Part shown: in pieces, positions 27,177 to 37,341 of the stretch
Numbering within the stretch: the stretch's first letter is position 1
Layout: every line of letters starts with the position of its first letter
NCBI GenBank assembly: GCA_018114805.1
Contig: CP073042.1
Coordinates: forward strand, 5,191,501-5,255,500
Source of the DNA: Candidatus Streptomyces philanthi
Lineage (GTDB): Bacteria; Actinomycetota; Actinomycetes; Streptomycetales; Streptomycetaceae
Direction: 5' to 3'
DNA length: 64,000 nt
The notes under the pieces: generated by a model
Seen by the model: the letters and a program-made list of their open reading frames with translations, nothing else
Database searches by the model: none
Told to the model about the DNA's origin: nothing
Translations under genes and position numbers: made by a program

Positions 27177-30100
27177 GTGCTGCAAGGGCGACGGGACAGC
27201 CGGTTCGGCCGGCTGCTGCGCTATGGATTCACCGACCCCGCGGCGGCCGGGCGGCTGCTCGACGCGCCGGGGCTCGCCGCCGTGCGGGCCGACCCGGTGC
27301 TGCTCGACGCGCTGGGCGCCACCGCCGACCCCAACCTCGCCCTGATGGGCCTGGTACGGCTGGCCGAGGCGCTGCCGGAGGATGAGCGGCAGACGCTGCT
27401 CACCACGGTCACCACCGCCAAACCGCTGCGCTACCGGCTGTTCGGGGTGCTCGGCGCGTCCGAGGCGCTCGGCGACCACCTCGCCCGGCACCCCGACGAC
27501 TGGCGCTCGCTGGCCACCTACGAATCCGCCGACCTGCATCCGAGCACCCCCGAGTTCGAACAGGCGCTGGCGCACGGCGTCTGGGGCGACCCGGCCGGCG
27601 AGCTGAGCAAGCCCGACGCGCTGCGCGCCGCCTACCGCAGGTGCCTGCTCGGCATAGCGGCCCGCGACGTGTGCGGCACCACCTGCGTGGCCCGGACCGC
27701 GGCCGAACTCGCCGACCTGGCCACCGCCACCCTCCGTACCGCCCTGCGGATCGCCGCCGAGGAGGCGCCGGAGGACGCCGCCGCGTGCCGGCTGGCCGTG
27801 ATCGGGATGGGCAAGTGCGGCGGGCGCGAGCTGAACTACGTGTCCGACGTGGACGTCATCTTCGTCGCCGAGGCGCCGCACCGCCCCGCCACCGCGCGCC
27901 CCGCCGCGCCCGGCGGCGCGGCGGCCGACGAACCCCGGCGGTCCGGCGCGGCGGCCGACGACGAGTCGGCCGCGCTGCGCGCCGCCACCCGGCTCGCCGC
28001 CCGACTGGTACGCCTCTGCGGCGACGTCACCGCCGAGGGCACCATCTGGCCGGTGGACGCCAACCTGCGCCCGGAGGGCCGCAACGGCCCCCTGGTGCGC
28101 ACCCTCGCCAGCCACCTCGCCTACTACCAGCGGTGGGCCAAGACCTGGGAGTTCCAGGCGCTGCTCAAGGCCCGCCCGGTGGCCGGCGACGCCGCGCTCG
28201 GGCAGGCGTACGTGGACGCGCTGGCCCCGCTCGTGTGGCAGGCCGCCGAGCGCGAGAACTTCGTCGCCGACGTCCAGCAGATGCGCCGCCGGGTCGTGGA
28301 GAACATCCCGGCGGCCCAGGTGGACCGGGAGATCAAGCTGGGCCCGGGCGGCCTGCGGGACGTCGAGTTCGCGGTGCAGTTGCTACAGCTCGTGCACGGC
28401 CGCAGCGACGCCTCGTTGCGCAGCGGCAGCACGCTGGAGGCCCTCGCCGCGCTGGCCGCCGGCGGCTGCGTGGGGCGCGCGGACGCCGCCGCGCTTGACG
28501 ACGCGTACCGCTTCCTGCGCAGCATGGAGCACCGCATCCAGCTCTACAAGCTGCGCCGCACCCACCTGGTCCCCGAGGACGAGGCCGACCTGCGGCGCCT
28601 CGGCCGCTCGCTGTCGCGCCCCTTCGACTGGCCGCGCACCGAACCGGTGACCCGGCTGCGGCAGGAGTGGAAGCGTCACGCGCGCGAGGTGCGCCGGCTG
28701 CACGAGAAGCTGTTCTACCGGCCGCTGCTCGACGCCGTCGCCCAGCTCGAACCGGGCGAGACCCGGCTCAGCACCAAGGCCGCCTGGCAGCGCCTGGAAG
28801 CGCTGGGCTACGCCGACCCGGTCGGCGCGCTGCGCCACCTGGAGGCACTGGCCTCGGGCGTCACCCGCAAGGCCGCCATCCAGCGCACCCTGTTGCCGGT
28901 GCTGCTCGGCTGGTTCGCCGACTCCGCCGACCCGGACGCGGGCCTGCTGGGCTTCCGCAAGGTCTCCGACGCGCTCGGCAAGACGCCCTGGTACCTGCGG
29001 CTGCTGCGGGACGAGGGCGCCGCGGCCGAGAACCTGGCGCGCGTGCTGTCCGCCGGCCGACTCGCCCCCGACCTGCTGTTGCGCGCCCCGGAGGCGGTCG
29101 CCCTGCTCGGCGACCCGCAGGGGCTGCGCGCGCGCACCCGGGCCCACCTGGAACAGGAGATGCTCGCCGCCGTCAGCCGCGCCGACGGGCCCGAACAGGC
29201 GGTGGCGGCGGCGCGCGGCGTACGCCGGCGCGAGCTGTTCCGCACCGCCGCGTCCGACCTCATCGGCGCCTTCGCCCCCTACCACGAGTACCCGGGCCAC
29301 CCCGGGTACGCCGGCGGCACCGCGCCAGCGGCGGGGGCCACCACCGGTGCCGCCACCGGAGCGTCGGGGCCCGCGACCGGGTCGCTGTCCAGCGCGCCGC
29401 TGCCGACGCGCGGCGGCTCGGTCGAGCCGGCGGCGCACGGCCCCGGCGCGGCGGCCGGCGGCGAACCACCGGCCGGACTCGACGCGGGCGCCGCGGCCGA
29501 CGCCGTCGGCGCCGCCCTTTCCGACCTCAACGCGGCCACCATCGCCGGCGCGCTGCGCGCGGCCGTGCGCGACACCTGGGGCGAGACCCTGCCCACCCGG
29601 TTCGCGGTCATCGGCATGGGCCGCTTCGGCGGGCACGAGCTGAACTACGGCTCCGACGCGGACGTGCTCTTCGTCCACGAGCCGCGCCCCGGCGTCGACG
29701 AGCAGGAGGCGGCCCGGGCCGCGTTCGCCGTCGCCAACGAGATGCGCCGGCTGCTCCAGCTCCCCACCGCGGACCCGCCCCTGATCATCGACGCCGACCT
29801 GCGCCCGGAGGGCAAGTCGGGACCGCTGGTGCGCACCCTCGCCTCGTACGCCGCCTACTACCGGCGCTGGGCGAAGGTGTGGGAGAGCCAGGCGCTGCTT
29901 CGGGCGGAGCTGGTCGCGGGCGACGCCGAGCTGGGGGAGCGGTTCATCGAGCTGATCGACCCGCTGCGGTACCCCGTCGACGGCCTCGGCGAGGACGCCG
30001 TACGGGAGATCCGCCGGCTCAAGGCGCGGATGGAGTCCGAGCGGCTGCCGCGGGGCGCGGACCCCACCACCCACACCAAGCTCGGCCGTGGCGGCCTGTC

Positions 30101-30461
30101 CGACGTGGAGTGGACCGTACAGCTCCTCCAGCTGCGGCACGCCTGGGCGGAGCCCGGCCTGCGCACCACCCGCACCCGGCCCGCGCTGGCCGCGGCGCAC
30201 GCCATCGGCCTGATCGACACCGACGACGCGCAGACCCTGGACGAGGCGTGGGTGCTGGCCACCCGGGTGCGGAACGCGGTGATGCTGGTGCGCGGCCGGC
30301 CGGGCGACACCTTCCCCGCCGACGGCCGCGAGCTGGCCGCCGTCGGCCGCTACCTCGGCTACGAGCCGGGGCACGTCGGCGAGATGGTGGACGACTACCG
30401 CCGCACGACCCGGCGCGCCCGTGGCGTGATGGAGCGGCTGTTCTACGACTACCCGGGCTGA
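27177..30461 (+). CDS. glnE: bifunctional glutamine synthetase adenylyltransferase/deadenylylase
   Basis: About 1094 residues. It modifies and demodifies GSI (GlnA) by AMP transfer in response to nitrogen state. Two nucleotidyltransferase halves are visible, each with the GxG...DxD signature: MGKCGGRELNYVSDVDVIF (N-half) and MGRFGGHELNYGSDADVLF (C-half), each followed by DANLRPEGRNGPLVRT or DADLRPEGKSGPLVRT, and KLGPGGLRDVEF or KLGRGGLSDVEW. An Ala/Gly-rich linker (about residues 705-770) between the halves is longer than usual. GTG 27177 is chosen (GGAAAGG 10 nt upstream; family start GRRxSxFxRLLR); GTG 27147 is the alternative. Complete, with no lesions over 3.3 kb. Confidence 0.94.
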   Translation: MLQGRRDSRFGRLLRYGFTDPAAAGRLLDAPGLAAVRADPVLLDALGATADPNLALMGLVRLAEALPEDERQTLLTTVTTAKPLRYRLFGVLGASEALGDHLARHPDDWRSLATYESADLHPSTPEFEQALAHGVWGDPAGELSKPDALRAAYRRCLLGIAARDVCGTTCVARTAAELADLATATLRTALRIAAEEAPEDAAACRLAVIGMGKCGGRELNYVSDVDVIFVAEAPHRPATARPAAPGGAAADEPRRSGAAADDESAALRAATRLAARLVRLCGDVTAEGTIWPVDANLRPEGRNGPLVRTLASHLAYYQRWAKTWEFQALLKARPVAGDAALGQAYVDALAPLVWQAAERENFVADVQQMRRRVVENIPAAQVDREIKLGPGGLRDVEFAVQLLQLVHGRSDASLRSGSTLEALAALAAGGCVGRADAAALDDAYRFLRSMEHRIQLYKLRRTHLVPEDEADLRRLGRSLSRPFDWPRTEPVTRLRQEWKRHAREVRRLHEKLFYRPLLDAVAQLEPGETRLSTKAAWQRLEALGYADPVGALRHLEALASGVTRKAAIQRTLLPVLLGWFADSADPDAGLLGFRKVSDALGKTPWYLRLLRDEGAAAENLARVLSAGRLAPDLLLRAPEAVALLGDPQGLRARTRAHLEQEMLAAVSRADGPEQAVAAARGVRRRELFRTAASDLIGAFAPYHEYPGHPGYAGGTAPAAGATTGAATGASGPATGSLSSAPLPTRGGSVEPAAHGPGAAAGGEPPAGLDAGAAADAVGAALSDLNAATIAGALRAAVRDTWGETLPTRFAVIGMGRFGGHELNYGSDADVLFVHEPRPGVDEQEAARAAFAVANEMRRLLQLPTADPPLIIDADLRPEGKSGPLVRTLASYAAYYRRWAKVWESQALLRAELVAGDAELGERFIELIDPLRYPVDGLGEDAVREIRRLKARMESERLPRGADPTTHTKLGRGGLSDVEWTVQLLQLRHAWAEPGLRTTRTRPALAAAHAIGLIDTDDAQTLDEAWVLATRVRNAVMLVRGRPGDTFPADGRELAAVGRYLGYEPGHVGEMVDDYRRTTRRARGVMERLFYDYPG

Positions 30462-30474
30462 TCCGCGACGCCCC

Positions 30475-30504
30475 GGCCCGCCGGTGGGCGGCGACGGGCG
30501 GGCC
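30475..30504. terminator. probable bidirectional terminator
   Basis: GGCCCGCCGG and CGGGCGGGCC pair with one mismatch between the convergent glnE and PAP2 genes. Confidence 0.4.
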
Positions 30505-30623
30505 CGGCCGATGACCGGCGGGCCGGCGGGGAAGCGCTGGTCAGCCGGTCAGCGGGGTGAGCTGGGGTGGTCGGCGGTCAGGAGGGGCGGGCCGCGGTGC
30601 CGGGACGGTCGGCCGCCGACCCG

Positions 30624-31604
30624 TCACCCGTGGCGGGAGCCGCCGCGGCACCGTCCGCGGAGCCCGGCGTGAGCGGGGGCGTAGGCGCCTCGGTGGCCTT
30701 CGGGGCGGCTGACGCCCCGTGCCGCTTCCGCCCGGCTGGGGACGGAGCGCCGCGCGACGGGGCTCGCGATGTGCTGCGGCAGTCGGTACGGCGAGGCCGC
30801 GTACCACAGCGTCGCGACCGCGAAGCCGAACGACAGGCAGATCAGACCGCCGACGGCGTCGAGCCAGAAGTGGTTGGCGGTGGCGACGATCACCACCAGC
30901 GTGGCCACCGGGTACAGCACGCCGAGCGTCTTCACCCAGCGCGGCCCGGCCAGCGCGGCGATGGTGATCCCGCACCAGGTCGACCAGCCGATGTGCATCG
31001 AGGGCATGGCCGCGTACTGGTTGGACACCTCGGCCAGGTTCCCCGAGGCCAGCGAGCCCCAGGTGTGGTGGACCAGAACGGTATCGATGAAGTCCATGTC
31101 CGGCATCAGCCGGGGCGGGGCCAGCGGGAAGAAGAAGAAGCCGACCAGCGCCACGCCGGTGGTGGCGAACACCACCAGGCGGATCGCCGCGTACCGCCCC
31201 GGGTGCCAGCGGTAGAGCCACACCAGGACGCTGATCGTCACCACGAAGTGCAGCGTGGCGTAGTAGTAGTTCATGCCGACGATCAGCCACGTGACCGAGT
31301 TGACGCCGTGGTTCACGCTGCGTTCGACGGCGAGGCCGAGGTACTGCTCGGCGTCCCAGATCCAGTGGGCGTTGCGCAGCGCGGTGTCCTTGTGCGCCGG
31401 CACCGCGTTGCGGATCAGCGAGTACGTCCAGTAGCTCACCGCGATGAGCAGGACCTCGAACCACAGCCGGGGCCTGCGGGGCGCGCGGAGCCGGGCCAGG
31501 CGGGTGCGCGCGACCGGCGGACCGGCCTCTTCCGCGCGCTCCTCGGTGGGTGGCGGGGGAGCTGCCGTCCGGCCTTCCGGAGTCCTCGAAATCGCTTCAC
31601 CCAT
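30624..31604 (-). CDS. PAP2-family membrane phosphatase (Aur1/Ipt1-like)
   Basis: 326 residues with six predicted membrane helices. Phosphatase motifs: PLAPPRLMPD (motif-1 region), AAMPSMHIGWSTW (PSxH) and ANHFWLDAVGG (HxxxD, catalytic His and Asp). Members act on lipid-linked phosphates (phosphatidic acid, polyprenyl pyrophosphate or inositol phospholipids) at the membrane surface. The N-terminal 40 residues and the last 45 are hydrophilic and variable. ATG 31604 overlaps the end of malR by 8 bp, so the genes may be coupled. Confidence 0.88.
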   Translation of the reverse strand: MGEAISRTPEGRTAAPPPPTEERAEEAGPPVARTRLARLRAPRRPRLWFEVLLIAVSYWTYSLIRNAVPAHKDTALRNAHWIWDAEQYLGLAVERSVNHGVNSVTWLIVGMNYYYATLHFVVTISVLVWLYRWHPGRYAAIRLVVFATTGVALVGFFFFPLAPPRLMPDMDFIDTVLVHHTWGSLASGNLAEVSNQYAAMPSMHIGWSTWCGITIAALAGPRWVKTLGVLYPVATLVVIVATANHFWLDAVGGLICLSFGFAVATLWYAASPYRLPQHIASPVARRSVPSRAEAARGVSRPEGHRGAYAPAHAGLRGRCRGGSRHG

Positions 31605-32745
31605 AGAAGAACAGTCTGCCAGACTTGTCTGCTCGGCAGATCACCCGCAGGTCGGGTATCCGCCCCTCACGCCCCCCGGGTGGGGCGATCGCGGGCGGCC
31701 CGGTGAGACACCTGGTGCGGGAGCGGTCGATTCCCGCTACGACCAACTCGGGCAGGAACACGAACTCGCTGTACAGCGGGGCCGAGGCGGCGCTCGCCGC
31801 GTCCGCCGAGTGCGCCCCGCCGATCTCCTCCAGCAGGGCTCGCACCGCCGCCTGCCCCATGGCGCGTACGGGCTTGCGCACGGTGGTCAGCGGCGGGTCG
31901 GTGAAGGCGATCAGGGGCGAGTCGTCAAGCCGATCACGGACACGTCCCGTGGCACCCGCAGCCCGCGCTTGTGGGCGGCCCGCACCGCGCCCAGGGCCAT
32001 CATGTCGCTCGCGCACACCACCGCCGTGCAGCCCCGCTCCAGCAGCGCGCCGCCGGCCGCCCTCCAGAGTCTACAGCGAGTGCTCGATGAGTTCCACGCA
32101 CGCCTCGGGCGCGAGGTCGAGCCGCTGCCGCATGCCGCGCAGGAACCCCTCGATCTTGCGCTGGACCGGCACGAACCGCGCGGGCCCGAGCGCGAGGCCG
32201 ATCCGATGGTGCCCGAGCGCGGCCAAATGGGTGACGGCCAGCTCCATCGCGGCCCGGTCGTCGGGTGAGATGAAGGGCGCGCGCACCTGGGGCGCGTAGC
32301 CGTCCACCAGCACGAAGGGCATGCCACCGGCGCGCAGGCGCGCGTAGCGGCGCACGTCGGCGGTGGTGTCGGCGTGCAGCCCGGAGACCACGATGACGCC
32401 CGCCACGCCCCGCTCGACCAGCATCTCGGTCAGCTCGTCCTCGGTCGGACCGCCCGGCGTCTGGGTGGCCAGCACCGGCGCGTACCCCTGCTGGGTTAGG
32501 GCCTGCCCGATGACCTGGGCGAGGGCGGGGAAGATCGGGTTCTCCAGCTCGGGCGTGATCAGCCCGACGAGCCCGGTGCCGCGCCGGCGCAGACGCAAGG
32601 GGCGTTCGTAGCCGAGCGCGTCGAGCGCGGCGAGTACGGATGCGCGAGTGGCCGAGGCCACGCTGGGCTTCTCGTTCAGCACCCGGCTCACGGTGGCTTC
32701 ACTGACCCCCGCCTGGGCTGCGATGTCAGCGAGCCGTGCGGTCAT
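31597..32745 (-). pseudogene. malR: LacI family regulator MalR (nonsense and two frameshifts)
   Basis: Repressor of maltose/maltodextrin use. The N-terminal HTH (MTARLADIAAQAGVSEATVSRVLN) and the first 225 residues are intact (GLVGLITPELENPIFPALAQ). A TAG at 32071-32073 stands where Tyr is expected (EHSL*TLEGG). The frame then slips near 32050 (continuation GGALLERGCTAVVCASDMMA) and again at about 31926, where one C is missing (VIGFDDSPLIAF expected). The C-terminus runs to 31597. Sequence and setting next to an alpha-glucosidase and CTTGCA operators identify MalR/Reg1. A truncated HTH-containing product might still bind DNA but could not sense sugar. Confidence 0.75.
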
Positions 32746-32891
32746 GGAGTGGGACCCTACCGGTCACCCGTTGCCCTTCCCACCGCGGGCGGAGCGGGTC
32801 CGGACGCCGTCCGCGCGCCACCGCGGCCGGGTGCCGGGGCGACGGCGTGCGGGGAGCCCGCGAGGGCGTGCGGTGGCGGCGGGGCAACGCG

Positions 32892-32908
32892 CTTGCAAGA
32901 TCTTGCAG
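32892..32908. promoter_or_regulatory. candidate MalR operator 1
   Basis: CTTGCAAGATCTTGCAG contains two CTTGCA half-sites in direct orientation 10 bp apart and at the same time a perfect 14-bp palindrome TGCAAGATCTTGCA. It lies between the divergent malR and alpha-glucosidase genes, as expected of the maltose operator. Confidence 0.6.
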
Positions 32909-33023
32909 TGGCGGCCCGGTGTGGATGGAGGGTCGAAGGACCTTGCTGAGCTGGCTGTCAAGGGCGTACGACGGCTAGTGGGCCGGCGCGTGGGGCGGTG
33001 CCTCGGGGGCGCGGTGGAAAACC

Positions 33024-33051
33024 CTCGCAAGCTCTTTCCGTGCCCTTGCAA
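33024..33051. promoter_or_regulatory. candidate MalR operator 2
   Basis: CTCGCAA and CTTGCAA spaced 21 bp apart (two helical turns), about 150 bp before the alpha-glucosidase start. Similar half-sites to operator 1; weaker match. Confidence 0.4.
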
Positions 33052-33199
33052 CCCTGTTACGTTCCTCGGCAACCCAGCCAGCCCGCCGTGGCCCAACCGC
33101 TGTCCGGCGAGCGACCACGCCCCCGCCGCGCCCCACCGCGGTGCCGCACCGGTCCGTGGGCCGGTGCCGCCGCTCCGTATCCGAGCACCCAGGGATGAC

Positions 33200-34918
33200 A
33201 TGACAGAGCACCTCGCCGCCCCCATCGGCACGGCTCCGACGGACCACCCCGCGGCGGACCCGCCCGCCCCCGCCGCCCCGACACCGCCCCCGCTCCCGCC
33301 GGCGCGCGGCACTCCGAGTGGTGGCGCGAAGCCGTCATCTACCAGGTCTATCCGCGCAGCTTCGCCGACGCCGCCGGCGACGGGATGGGCGACCTGGCCG
33401 GCGTCCGCCACCGCCTGCCCCACCTGCGCGACCTCGGCGTCGACGCCGTCTGGCTCAGCCCCTGCTACGCCTCGCCGCAGGCCGACGCCGGTTATGACGT
33501 CGCGGACTACCGTGCCATCGACCCCATGTTCGGCACGCTGGCCGACGCCGAGGCCGTCATCGACGAGGCCCACCGGCTCGGGCTGTGGGTGATCGTGGAC
33601 CTGGTGCCCAACCATTGCTCCGACCAGCACGCCTGGTTCCGGCGGGCGCTGCGCGGGGGCCCGGGCTCCGCGCCGCGGGACCGATTCCACTTCCGGACCG
33701 GCAAGGGGTCGGACGGTCAACTGCCCCCAACGAATGGGAGTCCATCTTCGGCGGGCCCGCCTGGACCCGCACCACCAACCCCGACGGCACCCCCGGCGAG
33801 TGGTACCTGCACCTGTTCGCGCCCCAGCAGCCCGACTTCAACTGGGAGCACCCCGCCGTCCAGGACGAGTTCCGCACCATCCTGCGGTTCTGGCTCGACC
33901 TCGGCGTCGACGGCTTCCGCATCGACGTCGCGCACGGCCTGGTCAAGGCCGCCGGCCTTCCCGACATGGGCCACACCGGGCAACTCAAGCTGCTCGGCAA
34001 CCAGGCGTTGCCCTTCTTCGACCAGGACGGGGTCCACGCGATCTACCGGAGCTGGCGCAAGATCCTGGACGAGTACCCCGGGCAGCGCATCGGCGTGGCC
34101 GAGGCGTGGACCCCCAGCGCCGAGCGCACCGCGCGCTACCTGCGCCCCGACGAGCTGCACCAGGCCTTCAACTTTCACTACCTCACCACCGGCTGGGACG
34201 CCGCGGCACTGCATTCGGTCATCGACACGTCGCTGGCCGCCATACGCCCGGTCGGCGCGCCCACCACCTGGGTGCTGTCCAACCACGACGTGGTGCGGCA
34301 CGCCACCCGGCTCGCTGACGCCAGCCCGGAGCAGGGACTCGCCCGCGCGCGGGCGGCGGCGCTGCTGATGCTGGCGCTGCCCGGCTCCGCCTACCTCTAC
34401 AGGGCGAGGAACTCGGCCTGGTAGAGGTCACCGACCTGCCCGACGAGGTACGGCAAGACCCCTCGTTCTTCCGTGGCGATGGCCAGGACGGGCTGCGCGA
34501 CGGCTGCCGCGTGCCGCTGCCCTGGTCGGGCGACGTCCCGCCGTACGGCTTCGGTCCCGAGCCCGGCGGCCCGAGCTGGCTGCCGCAGCCGGCCACCTGG
34601 GCCCGGCTCAGCGTGGCCGCGCAGACCGGTGACCCGCACTCGACGCTGGAGCTCTACCGGCGGGCGCTCGCGGTGCGCCGCGAGCAGCCGGCGCTCGGCG
34701 CCGGGGACGTGGTGCGCTGGCTGCCGGCGCCCGACGGCGTGCTCTCCTTCCGGCGCGACGCGCCACGGGGCGGCGTGCAGTGCACGGTCAACACGACGTC
34801 CGCCGCCGTACGCTTGCCCGAGCCCGGCCCGGTGCTCGTGGCCAGCGCCGAACTCGGCCCCGCCGAAGGGGGAAAGCGCGAGCTGCCCGCCGACACGGCG
34901 GTGTGGTGGGCGGTGTGA
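33200..34918 (+). pseudogene. GH13 alpha-glucosidase, AglA-like (three frameshifts)
   Basis: About 570 residues when joined. It cleaves maltose/maltodextrins to glucose in the cytoplasm. Catalytic motifs: DGFRIDVAHG (nucleophile Asp), IGVAEAW (acid/base Glu), VLSNHDVVRH (third Asp), with start EWWREAVIYQVYPRSFADA. Breaks: in the Pro-rich leader between 33200 and 33310; at about 33720-33730 (FRTGKGSDGQLPP then NEWESIFGGPAW); and at about 34402, where CTACAGGG lacks one C of CTACCAGGG (YLYQGEELGL). The last 170 residues are clean. In relatives, malEFG transporter genes lie between malR and this gene; they are absent here. Confidence 0.8.
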
Positions 34919-34924
34919 GACCGG

Positions 34925-34952
34925 GCCCGGGGCGGCTGGCGCCGCCCCGGGC
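34925..34952. terminator. bidirectional hairpin terminator
   Basis: Perfect 12-bp arms GCCCGGGGCGGC / GCCGCCCCGGGC with loop TGGC, 6 bp after the alpha-glucosidase stop and facing the convergent membrane protein gene. Confidence 0.7.
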
Positions 34953-34988
34953 TCCGGGCCGGGCGTCCGGACCGCCCGCGAGGCGGGC

Positions 34989-35954
34989 TCAGCCGCGCAG
35001 CCGCACCCCGTACCGGGAGCGCAGTCGGCTGATCTCCCAGCAGGAGAGGGCGCTCACCGTGGCCGGGCCGCCGACGAGCAGCACGTACGCCAGGGCGGGT
35101 CGCCCGTCGGGCAGTCCGCCGATGGCCGCGATCTCCCAGACCAGGACGCTGGTCAACAGGGCCGGGGCCGCGGGGTGCACGGCCGCGGTGCCGAAGCCGG
35201 TACGGGCCACCGTGACCGACGCGAACAGGAAGCAGGAACACCGACCACATGCCCGCCGCCACGCACGCCAGGACCAGCAGGGTGCCGAGGTTGCCGCCCG
35301 CGTGCGAGGGGTTGAGCAGGTCCAGGCCGTAGAACAGGGCCGGAATCAGGGCCAGCGTGCCGAAGAACAGGCCGAGTTGGCGCAGCGGGCCGCGCAGCGC
35401 GGCCCGCATCGTGGCGTGGCGGGCGGCGCGAGCCAGATGAGGACGCCGAGGACGACCGGGCCGCTGGCGATGAGCAGCCAGGGCGCGAGGAGGAGCGTGG
35501 CCCACTGCTCTGTGAGGTGCTGGCCCACGTCCCGCATGTCGCCCAGGGCCGCGACGACCGCGATCGTGACCGCGACCGCCGCCCACGTCCGGAGGGTCTT
35601 GAGCCTCGCGACCCGCGGATCGTGGACCGGGGCCGGGGCGCCGCCGCGCACGAAGACGCGCCAGGCCGCGAGGCGGGCGCCGCGGGCGATCGAGTACAGC
35701 GCCAACAGCGGCGAGGGCAGCAACAGGAAGGGCAGCGACACCGGGAACAGGCCGACGGGCACGCGCCGCAACGTCCGCAGCACCGACGGCCAACCCCGGT
35801 GCCGTGCGAGGGCGTTCGGGCCGCCCGGTGGCGGCGGGGCCGGTGGTGCTGGTGGTGTCGGAGGTGGGGCCAGCGGACCCGGCTGCGGAGGCACGGGCCC
35901 GCCGCCCGGTGGGCTTGGTGGACGTGGGCCGCCTCCCCGGCGGGTGGTCGTCAT
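34989..35954 (-). pseudogene. proline-rich integral membrane protein of unknown function (two frameshifts)
   Basis: Begins MTTTRRGGGPRPPSPPGG (ATG 35954) with a roughly 45-residue Pro-rich cytoplasmic head, then hydrophobic helices (LFPVSLPFLLLPSPLLALYS; TWAAVAVTIAVVAALGDM; LLLAPWLLIASGPVVLGVLI). At about 35430 and again near 35235 the reading changes frame; the continuations (LGLFFGTLALIPALFYGLDL, then LLTSVLVWEIAAIGG) are equally membrane-like, and the end is SRLRSRYGVRLRG. About 320 residues in all. I do not recognise a family. Confidence 0.55.
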
Positions 35955-36138
35955 CTCCGCGCACCTCACTCTCCCGCGCTCCGCACCGCCCGGGACCATA
36001 CCGCCCCACAAGACGCCCTCGCGGGACGGCGCGGTTGCCGGACCGACGTGTCACCTTCCTGGTGGCAACCGATGCGAAACCGTGCCCCACCAAGTGAGTT
36101 GCGGGTCCCCCCGGCCGGGCCGACCTAGCCCGGGCCGG

Positions 36139-37155
36139 TCAGTCCCACCAGAACGACCAGTTGTGCTTGCCCACCAGGTGCTCCCGCGCGTACCGCTCCA
36201 GGGTCTCGCTGTCCTGCCAGATGTTGTCCGGGCAGAACGCGAAGTGCTCGGCGGCGATCGGCAGCGCCTCCTCCAGGGTGCGGGGCGGGTGGGGCACCGA
36301 CACGTGCAGCACGTCGAACTCCAGCGCCACCACGCGTATCCCGAACCGGTCCTCCCAGGAGCGCAACACGGCGGAGAACGGGGCCGCGTCCTCGTCGTAG
36401 TTCAGCGGGCCCAGCCAGCCGATCGCCGCGAGGACGTCCGCGCTGCGCTCGGCCGGCACCAGGGCTATCCGGGGCGCGGTGAGGATGTCGTACTCCACCA
36501 GGGCGGCGGCCACCTCGGCGGCGCGCTCGTCCGGGTCCACCACGGCCTGGCAGGCCGGCGCGAGGCCGGGCCACGCGGTGCCGTACGGAGCCAGCGCCAC
36601 GGCGTCGTCCAACTCGGCACCGCCCTCGCGCGTCGGCTGCCCCGGGGCGCGCCCCGCACGCCAGGAACCCTCGGCTGCGCCGTCCGCCAACTCCTCGTCG
36701 GCGTCGGGCTCCAGCCCGTCCGCCCGCTCAACGCCCTCGTCGACCACGGTGGCGCCCCGTCGGTCAGCGCCGGCGGCGCCCTCCTCATCCTCCACCGGGG
36801 CGGTGTTGTCGGCCCACCACTCGGCCAGCAGCGCGCCGGCCTCGAAGTCGTCCGGGTCGGACGCCAGGTCCGGGCCCAACTCCTCGTTCCACGGCTGGTC
36901 CCCGTCGCTCTCGCGCTCCCCGCCGAGCAGCACCGGGCGCAACCCGGCCGCCTTCAGCGCGGGCAGCAGCCGCCCCCACGAGTCCTCCGTGGCCGGCTCG
37001 GTGGCGCGCCACAGCAGCGGCTCGTGCCACAGGCCGTCGAGGGTGAGCCGGTGCAGGGTGCCCGGCGGCAGGTCGACGTCGAGTCCCAGGGAGCGTCCCG
37101 TGGGGTCGGCGGCCAGGATGTGGAGGGGGTTCGGGGGTGTCGCGTGCGTGGTCAC
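36139..37155 (-). CDS. DUF4253 domain-containing protein
   Basis: About 338 residues. The C-terminal 140 residues (IALVPAERSADVLAAIGWLG to EHFAFCPDNIWQD) match DUF4253, a soluble actinobacterial family of unknown function that senses or processes something within the cytoplasm. The middle (residues 120-180) is an acidic, low-complexity insert. GTG 37155 (VTTHATPPNPLHI) is preferred; the frame is open upstream but without protein-like sequence. Single gene, same strand as its neighbours, no partner evident. Confidence 0.75.
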   Translation of the reverse strand: MTTHATPPNPLHILAADPTGRSLGLDVDLPPGTLHRLTLDGLWHEPLLWRATEPATEDSWGRLLPALKAAGLRPVLLGGERESDGDQPWNEELGPDLASDPDDFEAGALLAEWWADNTAPVEDEEGAAGADRRGATVVDEGVERADGLEPDADEELADGAAEGSWRAGRAPGQPTREGGAELDDAVALAPYGTAWPGLAPACQAVVDPDERAAEVAAALVEYDILTAPRIALVPAERSADVLAAIGWLGPLNYDEDAAPFSAVLRSWEDRFGIRVVALEFDVLHVSVPHPPRTLEEALPIAAEHFAFCPDNIWQDSETLERYAREHLVGKHNWSFWWD

Positions 37156-37341
37156 AGGGGTGACGCTACCCCCAGTGTCTGACAACTCAGCGTCGAACAG
37201 GCGTCGGGCGATCAACTTCCCGGCGCGCAACAGCCGGCGACCGCCCGCCACCGTCCGCCCCGAGGACGGGACACAGCCGTGGAACCCGGGCATCTCGGAC
37301 CTGCCTGTCCCAGCCCGGGGAGGCCCGGACGCAGGGGGGTC

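Noticed and set aside
31615..31640. TCTGCC...GGCAGA inverted repeat near the PAP2 start
   Set aside because: Falls in the overlapping malR/PAP2 region with 14-bp spacing; could be chance and is not supported by context.
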